Origin: Taklimakanibacter deserti
GTDB taxonomy: Bacteria > Pseudomonadota > Alphaproteobacteria > Rhizobiales > Aestuariivirgaceae
DNA: 64,000 bases
Direction of reading: 5' to 3'
Assembly (NCBI GenBank): GCA_003574785.1
Contig: QORU01000013.1
Location: 1 to 64,000 of the forward strand
Positions 53,998 through 62,824 of this stretch are shown here, piece by piece. The notes below the pieces were generated by a model. The model made no database searches and was not told the DNA's origin. It saw only the letters and a program-made list of their open reading frames with translations. The translations under genes were made by a program, and so were the position numbers. The first letter of the stretch is position 1. Each line of letters opens with the position of its first letter.

Positions 53998-54753
53998 ATG
54001 AGCACGGTTGCACAGGATAGCGGCCTTCATGCACGCGACGTGCATGTCGCCTTTGGCGGCCTGAAGGCGCTGAAAGGCGTCGACCTGAAGCTGAAGCGCG
54101 GCGAGGTCCTGGGCCTCATCGGACCGAATGGCGCCGGCAAGACCACGATGGTGAACGTGCTGACCGGCTTCCAGGCTGCGACCTCGGGGGATGTGACGCT
54201 CGACGGCCGCTCGCTCAGCGGTCTCGGGCCCCGCAATGTGGCGCGCGCCGGCGTGGCGCGGAGCTTTCAGGCGGCGCGCCTGTTCCGCGATCTCACCGTC
54301 CGCCAGAATCTCGAAGTCGCCGGGATCGGCTCGGGCCGGAAGCGCAAGGCGGCGCGCGCCCTGGCCGACGCGCTGCTCGACTGGATCGGCTGTGCCGGCA
54401 AGGCGAACCTTTTGGCCGGCAGTCTTCCTTATGGCGATGAGCGCCGCATCGGCATCGCCCGCGCGCTCGCTTTGTCGCCCAAATATGTGCTTCTCGACGA
54501 GCCGGCCTCGGGCATGAACGACCAGGAGTGCGATGCGCTAATGCGGCTCATCGCCGAGATACCCGACAGGTTCGACTGCGGCGTGCTTCTGATCGAGCAC
54601 AATATGCAAGTGGTGATGGGGGCCTGCCGGCGCGTCCATGTTCTCGACAACGGCAAGAGCCTGGCCGAGGGGACGCCGGCCGAGATGCGCGCCAATGCCG
54701 AGGTCAGACGCGCCTATCTCGGCACCAAGTCCGATCACGGCCAGCTGATCTGA
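53998..54753 (+). CDS. livG: Branched-chain-type ABC ATPase LivG
   Basis: 251 residues. Walker A GPNGAGKTTMVNVLTGF near 41-57, FQAARLFRDLTV (Q-loop), Walker B YVLLDEPASGMND and the LivG-type EHNMQVVM switch are present. The signature segment is SLPYGDERRIGIARALAL, where GDERR replaces the usual GxQRR, a minor deviation. Pairs with LivF (51820) to energise LivHM. Confidence 0.92.
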   Translation: MSTVAQDSGLHARDVHVAFGGLKALKGVDLKLKRGEVLGLIGPNGAGKTTMVNVLTGFQAATSGDVTLDGRSLSGLGPRNVARAGVARSFQAARLFRDLTVRQNLEVAGIGSGRKRKAARALADALLDWIGCAGKANLLAGSLPYGDERRIGIARALALSPKYVLLDEPASGMNDQECDALMRLIAEIPDRFDCGVLLIEHNMQVVMGACRRVHVLDNGKSLAEGTPAEMRANAEVRRAYLGTKSDHGQLI

Positions 54754-54760
54754 GGGCCCG

Positions 54761-55675
54761 ATGCTGAATTTCATCCAGGTCCTCTTCGATGCCGCGGCGC
54801 TTGGCAGCCTCTATGCCCTGGTGGCGCTCGCCATCGGCCTCGTCTTCGGCATCATGCGGCTGATCAATTTCGCGCAAGGCGACTATCTCACCATCGGCGC
54901 CTATTCGCTGGTGGTGCCGACCGCAAGCGTGACGCCGCCCTTGCTGTTCGGCGCTTTACCCTGGCCTTTGATGGTGGCGGCGGTCCTCGCCACCTGCATG
55001 ATCGCCGCCTTGCTCACCGAGCGCATCGCCTTTCGCCCCTTGCGCAACGCCAATCCGGCGACACTTCTCATTTCGTCCTTCGCGGTGAGCTATTTCCTCC
55101 AGCATGCGCTGATGCTCGTCCATACCGGGCGGCCGAAATCGGTCGCCATCGGCGCATCGCTCGCCCAGGCCATCGACATCTTCGGCGTACGCATCCCGGG
55201 CCTGCAGCTCGTGACCATGATCACCACCGTGACCTTGCTCATCGGCTTCGTCATCCTGCTCAAGAAGACCGCGATCGGCATCCAGATGCGGGCCGCGGCG
55301 GAGAACTTCCAGATGGCGCGCCTGCTCGGCGTCAAGGCCAACAAGGTCATCGCTTTCGGTTTCGCCTTGAGCGGCTTCCTCGCCGGCACCGTCTCGCTGC
55401 TGCTCGTCGCCCAGACCGGCACGCTCGACATCCGGATGGGCATCATGCCGGTTATCTATGCCTTCTTCGCCACCGTCATCGGCGGCATGGGCTCGCTTGC
55501 CGGCGCGGCTCTCGGCGGCTTCCTGGTCGGTGTGGCGAGCGTCCTGCTCCAGGCCTATTTGCCGCCCGACTTGCGTCCCTTCCGCGATGCCGGTGTCTTT
55601 GCGCTCGTCATCCTCATCCTGCTTGCTTATCCGAAGGGCCTCATCCCCTCGAGCGCGTCGAGGGAGCGGGTATGA
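54761..55675 (+). CDS. livH: Branched-chain-type ABC permease LivH
   Basis: 304 residues, about eight hydrophobic segments. The N-terminus QVLFDAALGSLYALVALAIG-like region, LINFAQGDYLTIGAY near residues 33-47 and FFATVIGGMGSLAGAALGG near the C-terminus are typical of LivH. It overlaps livM by four bases. Forms the inner-membrane pore with LivM. Confidence 0.92.
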   Translation: MLNFIQVLFDAAALGSLYALVALAIGLVFGIMRLINFAQGDYLTIGAYSLVVPTASVTPPLLFGALPWPLMVAAVLATCMIAALLTERIAFRPLRNANPATLLISSFAVSYFLQHALMLVHTGRPKSVAIGASLAQAIDIFGVRIPGLQLVTMITTVTLLIGFVILLKKTAIGIQMRAAAENFQMARLLGVKANKVIAFGFALSGFLAGTVSLLLVAQTGTLDIRMGIMPVIYAFFATVIGGMGSLAGAALGGFLVGVASVLLQAYLPPDLRPFRDAGVFALVILILLAYPKGLIPSSASRERV

Positions 55676-56715
55676 TGGCCTTGCGTCTGCTGAAACAGGC
55701 CTGGCCGATCCTCGGGCTTCTGCTGCCTCTGGCGCTCATCGTGTTCCTCGCCGAACAGTTCGGCTCGATCTCGGTCGAACGCTCGGTGACCGAGGGCTTG
55801 ATCAAGATCGTCACCGTGGTCGGCCTCTACATCTTCATCGGCAATTCCGGCGTCGTCTCCTTCGGCCATGTCGCCTTCATGGCGATCGCCGCCTATGCCA
55901 CGGCCTGGCAGACCTGCTGCTCGGCCTTGAAACCGATCACCATGTCGGGCCTGCCGGAGTTCCTGCGCAGCCATACCTATCCGGTGCTGCCCGCCGGCAT
56001 CAGCGCGGCGACGCTCGCCGCGGTCGCCGCCTTCATCGTCGGCCTCGTCCTCATGCGCCTCTCAGGGATAGCCGCCTCGATCTCGACCTTGGCAGCGCTC
56101 TTCATCCTCAATGTCGTCTATTCCAACTGGGACAAGGTGACGATGGGCACGGCCTCGATCGTCGGCCTGCCCACCTATGTGACGCCCTGGGTCGCTTTCG
56201 CCTGCGCTGGCCTTGCCATGGTCATCGCCTATCTCTTCCAGGTTTCGAGCTGGGGCCTGACGCTCCGGGCGACGCGCGAGGACGAGGTGGCGGCCCGCGC
56301 CTCCGGCATCTCGGTCTATTGGATGCGCCTCGCCGCCTTCACCCTCTCCGGCTTTGTCATGGGCATGGCGGGCGTGCTCCATGCGCATTTCCTCGGCACC
56401 ATCTCGGTCGACACGTTCTTCTTAGGACTCACCTTCATCACCCTCACCATGCTGGTGGTCGGCGGCATGAAGTCGCTCTCAGGCGCCGTCCTGGGGGTGG
56501 TTGTCATTTCCTTCGTGACCGACATACTGCGCCGCATGGAGGCGGGGATGTCCTTCGGCGGCGGGGAAGTGGCGCTCCCGGCGGGAAGTCAGGAAGTCGT
56601 GCTTGCGGTCGTCATGCTGCTGGTGCTGATTTTCCGCCGAGATGGCCTGACCAAGGGCCGCGAATTCGTCTGGCCATCCCTCAGCCGGCAAACCGGTTCT
56701 GGAGATGTCACATGA
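55672..56715 (+). CDS. livM: Branched-chain-type ABC permease LivM
   Basis: 347 residues, BPD_transp_2 family with about ten hydrophobic segments. NSGVVSFGHVAFMAIAAYAT near residues 56-75 and TREDEVAARASGISVYWMRL near 200-219 are LivM hallmarks. Relative to LivH it carries the usual longer N-terminus. Its stop overlaps the start of the regulator gene by four bases, so the regulator is part of the same operon. Confidence 0.92.
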   Translation: MMALRLLKQAWPILGLLLPLALIVFLAEQFGSISVERSVTEGLIKIVTVVGLYIFIGNSGVVSFGHVAFMAIAAYATAWQTCCSALKPITMSGLPEFLRSHTYPVLPAGISAATLAAVAAFIVGLVLMRLSGIAASISTLAALFILNVVYSNWDKVTMGTASIVGLPTYVTPWVAFACAGLAMVIAYLFQVSSWGLTLRATREDEVAARASGISVYWMRLAAFTLSGFVMGMAGVLHAHFLGTISVDTFFLGLTFITLTMLVVGGMKSLSGAVLGVVVISFVTDILRRMEAGMSFGGGEVALPAGSQEVVLAVVMLLVLIFRRDGLTKGREFVWPSLSRQTGSGDVT

Positions 56716-57449
56716 CGATGGATGACGGCCGCAAATCTCATGCGCAGGGCTCGAAGGCCTTGCGCGACCAGGCGGCGGCGACGACGCTCGACCGCAACAG
56801 CCTCGTCGACCAGGTCGAGAACTTCCTGTTCAAGCAACTGGTGGCGGGACGCCTGCAGCAGGGCGAGCGGATCAACGAAGCCGAGCTCGCCCGCATCTTG
56901 GGCATCAGCCGCAACCCGATCCGCGAGGCGGTGCGCAAGCTCGAGGAGCGGGGCCTCCTGATCTCGATCCCGCATAAGGGCAATTTCGTCCGCCATTTCG
57001 AGCTCGAGGATGTGAACGACATCTTCACCTTCCGCATCTGCATCGAAAGTGCCGCGATCAGGGCGGCGCTGCCGCGCATGACGAACAGCGATTTCGACGG
57101 GCTGGCGCACATCGTCGACGCCATGGTGGCGGCGGCCGCGGCCAGCGACGAGAGGGCGCTGGTCGAGAACGACATCGCCTTCCATCACCGCATTTGCGAG
57201 CTTTCCGGCAGCCGCCATATCGCGCGCGCCTTCAACGACATCTATGCCGAGGTGCGCATGCTGATCACTCTGGTCGAGCACCGCTTCGAGAGCCTCAATG
57301 CCGCGGCCGTCGATCACTGGCCGGTGGTCGAGGCCCTGCGCACGCGCGATCCCGAGAAAGCCATTGCCGCCATGGTCACCCATATCAAGGACCCATGGGG
57401 GCGTATCGTCAAAGCCTACGAGAAGAAGAGCCCCGCCAAGCAGACGTGA
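56712..57449 (+). CDS. GntR-family (FadR/FCD) regulator inside the liv-hyu operon
   Basis: 245 residues from the ATG at 56712. Winged HTH over about 32-95 with INEAELARILGISRNPIREA, then an FCD domain with metal-ligand histidines in ENDIAFHHRICELSGS and VDHWPVVEALRTRD. Sitting between the importer and the hydantoinase genes, it probably senses the substrate or a degradation product and controls the divergent liv promoter region at 52623-52680. Effector unknown. Confidence 0.9.
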   Translation: MTMDDGRKSHAQGSKALRDQAAATTLDRNSLVDQVENFLFKQLVAGRLQQGERINEAELARILGISRNPIREAVRKLEERGLLISIPHKGNFVRHFELEDVNDIFTFRICIESAAIRAALPRMTNSDFDGLAHIVDAMVAAAAASDERALVENDIAFHHRICELSGSRHIARAFNDIYAEVRMLITLVEHRFESLNAAAVDHWPVVEALRTRDPEKAIAAMVTHIKDPWGRIVKAYEKKSPAKQT

Positions 57450-57479
57450 CGCGGAAGTTTGAGTTCAGGAGAAGACATC

Positions 57480-59504
57480 ATGCAGAACATCATCGGCATC
57501 GACATCGGCGGCACCTTCACCGATTTCGTGTCTTATGACCCGAAGACCGGCGAGATCCACAATTGGAAGAACCTGACGACGCCGGCCGAGCCGATCGATG
57601 GCGTGCTCGAAGGCCTCGAGCGTGTCGAGGACGTGAAGAAGCTCGACAAGCTGCGGCTCGGCACGACGATCGCCACCAATGCGCTCCTGACCCGGCGCGG
57701 CGCCAAGGTCGCCTATGTGACCACCAAGGGCTTTCGCGACGTGCCCTTCATCCAGCGCGGCGACCGCCGCAGCCACTATGACATCACCTGGATCAAGACC
57801 AAGCCCTTGATGAAGCGGCGCGACTGCCACGAGGTCTCCGAGCGCCTCTCGGCCAGGGGCGAGGTCGTCGAGGCGCTGGACGAGAAGGCGGTGCGCGACT
57901 TGGCCTTGAAGATCAAGAAGGAAGGCGACATCGAGGCGGTCGCCATCTGCACGCTCTTCTCCTACATCGATCCGACGCATGAGATGCGGGTGCGCGATAT
58001 CTTCGCCGAGGTCATGCCCTCGATGCCGATCTCGATTTCCTATGACGTGCTGCCCAAATGGAAGGAATATGACCGTTCCTCGACGACGATTGCCGATGCC
58101 TATCTGAAGCCGGTCGTCTCCGACAATTTCCGCCGCATGCAGAAGCGCCTCGATGCCATCGGCATCGGCGGCAGGGTCGGCGTCATCAAGTCGAATGGCG
58201 GCGAGGCGACGCTCGCCGGCGCCGCCGCTTCACCGGTGCAGATGACGCTGTCGGGACCGACGGGTGCGGTCGTCGCGACAAGGGCGCTTTCCCGCCTCAC
58301 CGGCATCAACAACATCGTCACCTTCGATATGGGCGGCACGTCGACCGACTGCTCGACCGTCGTCGACGGCATGGAGCATGTCACCACCAGCTTCGAGATC
58401 GAATGGGGCGTTCCGATCCAGGTGCCGATGATCGACATCCACACGATTGGCGCCGGCGGCGGATCGATCGCCTGGATCGACAAGGGCGGCATGCTGAGGG
58501 TAGGTCCGCAATCGGCGGGCGCCGATCCGGGCCCCGCCTGCTATGGTCGCGGCGGCGAGAATGCCACGGTGACCGACGCCAATGTCGTCCTCGGCCGCAT
58601 CAATCCGGACTACTTTCTCGGCGGCAAGATGAAGCTCGACGCCGACGCGGCGCATCGCGCGGTCGAGAAGGTCGCCAAGGCGCTCAATCTGGCGCCCGAT
58701 GCCGCGGCCTATGCCATGGTGCAGATCGCCAATAACAACATGCTGGGCGCGCTTCGGGCGGTCTTGCTGCAGCGCGGCCTCGATCCGCGCGACTTCACGC
58801 TTCTGGCCTCGGGGGGAGCAGGCCCCGTCCATGTCTGCGATCTCATGCATATCGCCGGCATCCCCAAGGGCCTCATCCCCAACTATCCGGGCCAATTCTC
58901 GGCTTTCGGCTTCATCATGACCGATGCCCGCGTCGACCGGCACCGCACCGTGCAGCAGATCTCGAAATATTTCGATCCCGTTCGCGCCACCGCGGCCATG
59001 ACCGAGCTCGCCGACAATGCCGTCAATGAGCTGACCCAATATGGCTATACCCAGGGCATCGAGGTCTACCGCTCGATCGAGGCGCGCTATCTGGGCCAGA
59101 ATCACGAGCTCGAGCTGACCTTCCCGGGCAATGAGTTCAACGAGAAGACGGTCGCCGATCTGTGGGACCGCTTCCATCAGGAACATGAAGCCCGCTTCGG
59201 TTTCTCGATTCCCGGCGAGACCATCGAGACCGTCAATCTCAAGGTCGTGGCCATATCGGTGTCGGAGAAGCCCTCGATGAAGACGCTGGCGAAGGGCACC
59301 GGCAAGGCCGAGGCGCGCGGTAAACGCCGCGTGCGCTACGAGGAGGGCTGGCACGACGTGCCGGTCTTCAACCGCGAGGATCTCAAGGACGGCGACAAGA
59401 TCGCAGGTCCCGCCGTCATCGAGGAAAACGCCTCGGTCACCATCCTTCGCCCCGAACAGAACCTGGTTGTCGATCGCTTCGGCAATCTCCTCATCGCCTC
59501 ATAA
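57480..59504 (+). CDS. hyuA: Hydantoinase/oxoprolinase subunit A (ATP-dependent cyclic-amide hydrolase)
   Basis: 674 residues from the ATG at 57480, with AGGAG about ten bases upstream. Hydant_A_N begins at once with the acetate/sugar-kinase-like phosphate loop IGIDIGGTFTDF; the second phosphate motif is VTFDMGGTSTDCS near residues 280-292, and ASGGAGPVHVCDL near 442 completes the ATP site. HyuA phosphorylates the amide-derived intermediate in ATP-dependent opening of hydantoins, 5-oxoproline, caprolactam or related rings, with HyuB. Substrate cannot be read, but GabT and importer context favour a lactam or hydantoin. Confidence 0.92.
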   Translation: MQNIIGIDIGGTFTDFVSYDPKTGEIHNWKNLTTPAEPIDGVLEGLERVEDVKKLDKLRLGTTIATNALLTRRGAKVAYVTTKGFRDVPFIQRGDRRSHYDITWIKTKPLMKRRDCHEVSERLSARGEVVEALDEKAVRDLALKIKKEGDIEAVAICTLFSYIDPTHEMRVRDIFAEVMPSMPISISYDVLPKWKEYDRSSTTIADAYLKPVVSDNFRRMQKRLDAIGIGGRVGVIKSNGGEATLAGAAASPVQMTLSGPTGAVVATRALSRLTGINNIVTFDMGGTSTDCSTVVDGMEHVTTSFEIEWGVPIQVPMIDIHTIGAGGGSIAWIDKGGMLRVGPQSAGADPGPACYGRGGENATVTDANVVLGRINPDYFLGGKMKLDADAAHRAVEKVAKALNLAPDAAAYAMVQIANNNMLGALRAVLLQRGLDPRDFTLLASGGAGPVHVCDLMHIAGIPKGLIPNYPGQFSAFGFIMTDARVDRHRTVQQISKYFDPVRATAAMTELADNAVNELTQYGYTQGIEVYRSIEARYLGQNHELELTFPGNEFNEKTVADLWDRFHQEHEARFGFSIPGETIETVNLKVVAISVSEKPSMKTLAKGTGKAEARGKRRVRYEEGWHDVPVFNREDLKDGDKIAGPAVIEENASVTILRPEQNLVVDRFGNLLIAS

Positions 59505-59515
59505 GGAGACCGATC

Positions 59516-61219
59516 ATGGATCTTGTCACCATGAACATCCTGGAATCGACGATGGTGTCCATCTGCCGCGAGATGGGCATCGTGCTGATGAAGACGTCCT
59601 ATTCCACCATCTTCAACGAAGCGCTCGACTTCACCTGCGGTCTGGCCGACCTCGACGGCGACATGATCGCCGTCGCCGATTACTGCCCGGCGCAGATCGG
59701 CGGCATGCCGCTTCTGGTGCGCTCCTGCCTCAAAGAGATCCCGCTTTCGGAGATCGAGGAGGGCGACGTCATCCTCCACAACGATCCCTATCGCGGCGGC
59801 CTGCACACGCCCGAGCACACGTTCTTCAAGCCGATCTTCGTCGAGGGCGAGCTCATGGGCTTCGCCGTGGCCATTGGCCATATCGCCGAGGTCGGCGGCA
59901 TGGCGCCCGGCGGCTTCTGCGGTGAGGCGACGGAGATCTTCCAGGAAGGCCTCCGCATCCCGCCGGTCAAGATCAAGAAGCGCGGCAAGGACGTCATCGA
60001 GGTGTGGAAGCTGCTCCTCGCCAATGTGCGTACGCCGCGCGTGAATTATGGCGATCTGCGCGCCCTCATCGCCGCCGTCGATCTGGGCGAGAAGCAGATG
60101 ACCCAGGTGTTCAAGAAATACGGCAAGCAGAAGGTCAAGGAGACGGTGCGCGATCTCTTGCTCTATTCGGAGCGGCGCATGCGGGCCGAGCTCGAAGCGT
60201 TGCCCGATGGCCGCTTCTCCTTCATCGATCACATCGAAAGCGACGGCATCGAGGAGGACCGCAAGCATACGATCGAGGTCGAGGTCACCAAGAAGGGCGG
60301 CGACATCATCGTCGACTATACCGGCTCATCGCCCCAGGCCGCGGGCCCGATCAATGCGACGCTCGGTGTGGCGACGTCGGCCGCCTACAACGCCGTGCTG
60401 CACATGACGGACCCCTCGATCCCGCGCAATTCCGGCTGCTTCCGGCCGATCCGCATCGTCGCACCCCCCGGCACCATCGTGAATGTGGACTTCCCGGCGC
60501 CCGAGGTCGGCGGCAATACCGAGACCCATCCGCGCATCGTCGGCGCCATCATGGGCGCCATGTCGAAGGCGGTGCCCAACCGCACCATGGCAGCGGAAGG
60601 CGCCACCCATTGCAACTTCGTCTTCGGCGGCGTCGATGCCGAGACCGGCGAGTTCTTCGCCTGCTACGATCTCGAAGCCGTGGGCTGGGGCGGGCGCGCC
60701 TTTGCCGATGGCAATGACGCGGTCGATTCGATCAACGGCAATTGCCGCATCACGCCGGTCGAGGTCTATGAGACGCGCTTCCCCTGGCGCATCGAGAGCC
60801 TCGCCTTCAACCCGGATTCGGGCGGCGCCGGCGAATATCGCGGCGGCGTCGGCTACACCAAGCAGATGCTGTGCCTCAACAAGGAGATCATCTGCTCGCA
60901 GATGACTGACCGCCATCTGATCGCACCCTGGGGGCTCAATGGCGGCGGCGAAGGCGGCACCGGCGCCACGCTGGTGCAGAAGGCGGGCGAGAGCAAGTGG
61001 AAGACCATGCGCGAGGCCTACGGCAAGAAGTCGACCAGCCGCTATTCCAACGTGTCGATCCGCAAGGGCGACCGGGTGCGGCTGGTGACGCCGGGCGGCG
61101 GCGGCTATGGCGATCCCAAGAAGCGGCCGAAGGATCACGTGCGCGACGATCTCACCGAAGGCTACATCACGGGCGACTTCGCCAAGCGCAACTATTCCTT
61201 TGAGGAGTCGAAGTCATGA
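59516..61219 (+). CDS. hyuB: Hydantoinase/oxoprolinase subunit B
   Basis: 567 residues, normal for HyuB. DVILHNDPYRGGLHTPEHTF near residues 82-101 is the conserved metal/active-site region (most relatives have D where this has E in HTPEH). GHIAEVGGMAPG, GNTETHPRIVGAIMGA and VTPGGGGYGDP near the C-terminus are further hallmarks. It forms the large complex with HyuA 11 bases upstream. Its stop is overlapped by a small Cys4 gene, suggesting a third component. Confidence 0.92.
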   Translation: MDLVTMNILESTMVSICREMGIVLMKTSYSTIFNEALDFTCGLADLDGDMIAVADYCPAQIGGMPLLVRSCLKEIPLSEIEEGDVILHNDPYRGGLHTPEHTFFKPIFVEGELMGFAVAIGHIAEVGGMAPGGFCGEATEIFQEGLRIPPVKIKKRGKDVIEVWKLLLANVRTPRVNYGDLRALIAAVDLGEKQMTQVFKKYGKQKVKETVRDLLLYSERRMRAELEALPDGRFSFIDHIESDGIEEDRKHTIEVEVTKKGGDIIVDYTGSSPQAAGPINATLGVATSAAYNAVLHMTDPSIPRNSGCFRPIRIVAPPGTIVNVDFPAPEVGGNTETHPRIVGAIMGAMSKAVPNRTMAAEGATHCNFVFGGVDAETGEFFACYDLEAVGWGGRAFADGNDAVDSINGNCRITPVEVYETRFPWRIESLAFNPDSGGAGEYRGGVGYTKQMLCLNKEIICSQMTDRHLIAPWGLNGGGEGGTGATLVQKAGESKWKTMREAYGKKSTSRYSNVSIRKGDRVRLVTPGGGGYGDPKKRPKDHVRDDLTEGYITGDFAKRNYSFEESKS

Positions 61220-61416
61220 AGTTCTCCCAGAACGGGCTCTATATCGAGAGCTATACGAAATGCACCAATTGCGGCGTGCTGATCTATGAGCAGGCTGGCG
61301 AGGCCAAGCGCGGCCCGGACAATGGGGTCTATTGCTCGTCCTGGTGCATCGACTGGAAGAAGGACCGCGACGAGCGTCGTGCCAGAGCAAATCCCGCTAA
61401 AGTCTCCCGACTTTAG
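61216..61416 (+). CDS. 66-residue four-cysteine (zinc-ribbon-like) protein coupled to hyuB
   Basis: The ATG overlaps the hyuB stop by four bases, so it is almost certainly translated with it. C16-x2-C19 and C40-x3-C44 could hold one metal ion in a small ribbon; between them is YEQAGEAKRGPDNGVY. The tail is basic (KKDRDERRARAN). The last ten residues and the stop codon are encoded by one arm and loop of the perfect hairpin at 61385-61432, so the original C-terminus may have been replaced by the inserted repeat. Possible accessory subunit of the HyuAB complex; no function known. Confidence 0.75.
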   Translation: MKFSQNGLYIESYTKCTNCGVLIYEQAGEAKRGPDNGVYCSSWCIDWKKDRDERRARANPAKVSRL

Positions 61417-61432
61417 CGATAAGGATTTGCTC
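61385..61432. repeat. 48-base hairpin repeat overlapping the end of the Cys4 gene
   Basis: Two perfect ten-base-pair stems stack: GAGCAAATCC/GGATTTGCTC outside and CGCTAAAGTC/GACTTTAGCG inside, with a TCCC loop and a four-base bulge. It provides the stop codon of the Cys4 gene. Together with the next hairpin (61460-61483) it fills most of the gap before gabT. Confidence 0.85.
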
Positions 61433-61459
61433 CAGCATTTAATGGGCGCGAATCCTTTT

Positions 61460-61483
61460 CGGCGAAGTGAAACCACTTCGCCG
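61460..61483. repeat. Second hairpin upstream of the gabT-like gene
   Basis: A perfect ten-base-pair stem CGGCGAAGTG/CACTTCGCCG with an AAAC loop, flanked by GCGCG words that extend the symmetry loosely. It lies 38 bases before the TTG start of the aminotransferase gene. With the element at 61385-61432 it looks like one composite intergenic repeat that may stabilise the hyuAB message or limit read-through. Confidence 0.7.
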
Positions 61484-61520
61484 GGATGCGCGCTAAGGCC
61501 AAAGCGTAAGGAAGATACCC

Positions 61521-62816
61521 TTGAGATCGAACGCATCACTGGCTGAGCGCCGCAGCGCCGCCATTCCCGCCGGGCTGGCAAAGCACTCCGACATCTATAT
61601 CGAGCGCGCCGAGAATGCCGAGCTCTGGGATGTCGAAGGCCGCCGCTATGTGGATTTCGCCGCCGGCATTGCCGTCACCAATACCGGCCATCGCCATCCG
61701 GCGGTGGTCGAAAGGGTCAAGCGGCAGCTCGACCAGTTCACCCATACGTCGTTCCAGACGACGCCTTATGAGGACTATGTGTCCTTGTGCGAAAGGCTCA
61801 ATGCGCTGGTGCCGGGCGATGTGCCCAAGAAGACCTTCCTGGTGACGACGGGGGCGGAGGCGATCGAGAATGCCGCGAAGATCGCGCGCGCGGTCACCGG
61901 GCGCTCGGCGCTGATCGCCTTTTCCGGCGCCTTTCACGGGCGCACCTTGCTGGCGATGACCCTCACCGGCAAGACGGTCCCCTACAAGGCCGGCTTCGGT
62001 CCCCTGGTGGGCGACATCTATCACGTGCCGTTCCCGATCGCGTTCCATGGCGTGAGCGTGGCGGACTCGCTCGAAGCGCTGCAGCAGGTGTTCCGCGTCC
62101 AGGCCGATCCCTCGCGCGTCGGCGCGATCTTCATCGAGCCGGTGCAGGGCGAGGGTGGCTTCTATCCGGCACCTGTGCCCTTCCTCAAGGCCTTGCGCCG
62201 CATTTGCGATGAGCATGGCATCCTGCTCATCGCCGATGAGATCCAGACCGGCTTCGGCCGGACGGGCAAGATGTTCGCGATGGAGCATTCAGGCGTCAAC
62301 GCCGATATCGTCACCATGGCGAAGGGCTTGGGCGGCGGTTTCCCCATTGCCGCGATCACCGGCCGTGCCGATCTCATGGACAAGATCCCGGCGGGCGGCG
62401 TTGGGTCGACCTTCGCCGGCAATCCGCTGGCCTGTGCTGCGGCCCATGCCGTCCTCGATGTCATCGAGAAAGAGAAGCTGGTCGAGCGTGCGCAGGAGAT
62501 CGGCAAGCGGATCAAGGCGCGGCTTGAGCCCTGGGCCAATGGCAATGAGTTTCCGACCATTGGCGAGGTGCGCGGCCTCGGCGCCATGGTGGCGATCGAG
62601 TTCGTGACCGACCGTGCCACAAGGGCCCCGGCCGCCGATCTTGCCAAGGCGGTGACCAAGATCGCCCTGGATTCGGGATTGCTGGTGCTCAATTGCGGCA
62701 TCAGGGGCAATGGCGTGCGCCTCCTGCCGCCGCTCACCATTCCCTTCGACCTGCTGGATGAAGGGCTCGACCGTCTGGAAGCAGCAATTCGCCAGGCGCA
62801 AGGCGAGGCCCGATAG
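61521..62816 (+). CDS. gabT: Class III omega-aminotransferase, GabT-like
   Basis: 431 residues from a TTG at 61521 preceded by AAGGAAG; no in-frame ATG fits the N-terminus. PLP lysine K268 in TMAKGLGGGFPIAAITG, D239 in LLIADEIQTGFGRTGK, and TTGAEAIENAAKIAR (phosphate site) are intact. GabT transfers the amino group of 4-aminobutyrate (or 5-aminovalerate) to 2-oxoglutarate. Downstream of a ring-opening hydantoinase/lactamase it would process the omega-amino acid released, giving a semialdehyde. Confidence 0.9.
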   Translation: MRSNASLAERRSAAIPAGLAKHSDIYIERAENAELWDVEGRRYVDFAAGIAVTNTGHRHPAVVERVKRQLDQFTHTSFQTTPYEDYVSLCERLNALVPGDVPKKTFLVTTGAEAIENAAKIARAVTGRSALIAFSGAFHGRTLLAMTLTGKTVPYKAGFGPLVGDIYHVPFPIAFHGVSVADSLEALQQVFRVQADPSRVGAIFIEPVQGEGGFYPAPVPFLKALRRICDEHGILLIADEIQTGFGRTGKMFAMEHSGVNADIVTMAKGLGGGFPIAAITGRADLMDKIPAGGVGSTFAGNPLACAAAHAVLDVIEKEKLVERAQEIGKRIKARLEPWANGNEFPTIGEVRGLGAMVAIEFVTDRATRAPAADLAKAVTKIALDSGLLVLNCGIRGNGVRLLPPLTIPFDLLDEGLDRLEAAIRQAQGEAR

Positions 62817-62824
62817 GAGAGGAC

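Noticed and set aside
55458..56711. Long frame upstream of the FadR-type regulator at 56712
   Set aside because: It overlaps livH/livM in another frame; the regulator's ATG at 56712 overlaps the livM stop in the usual operon fashion.
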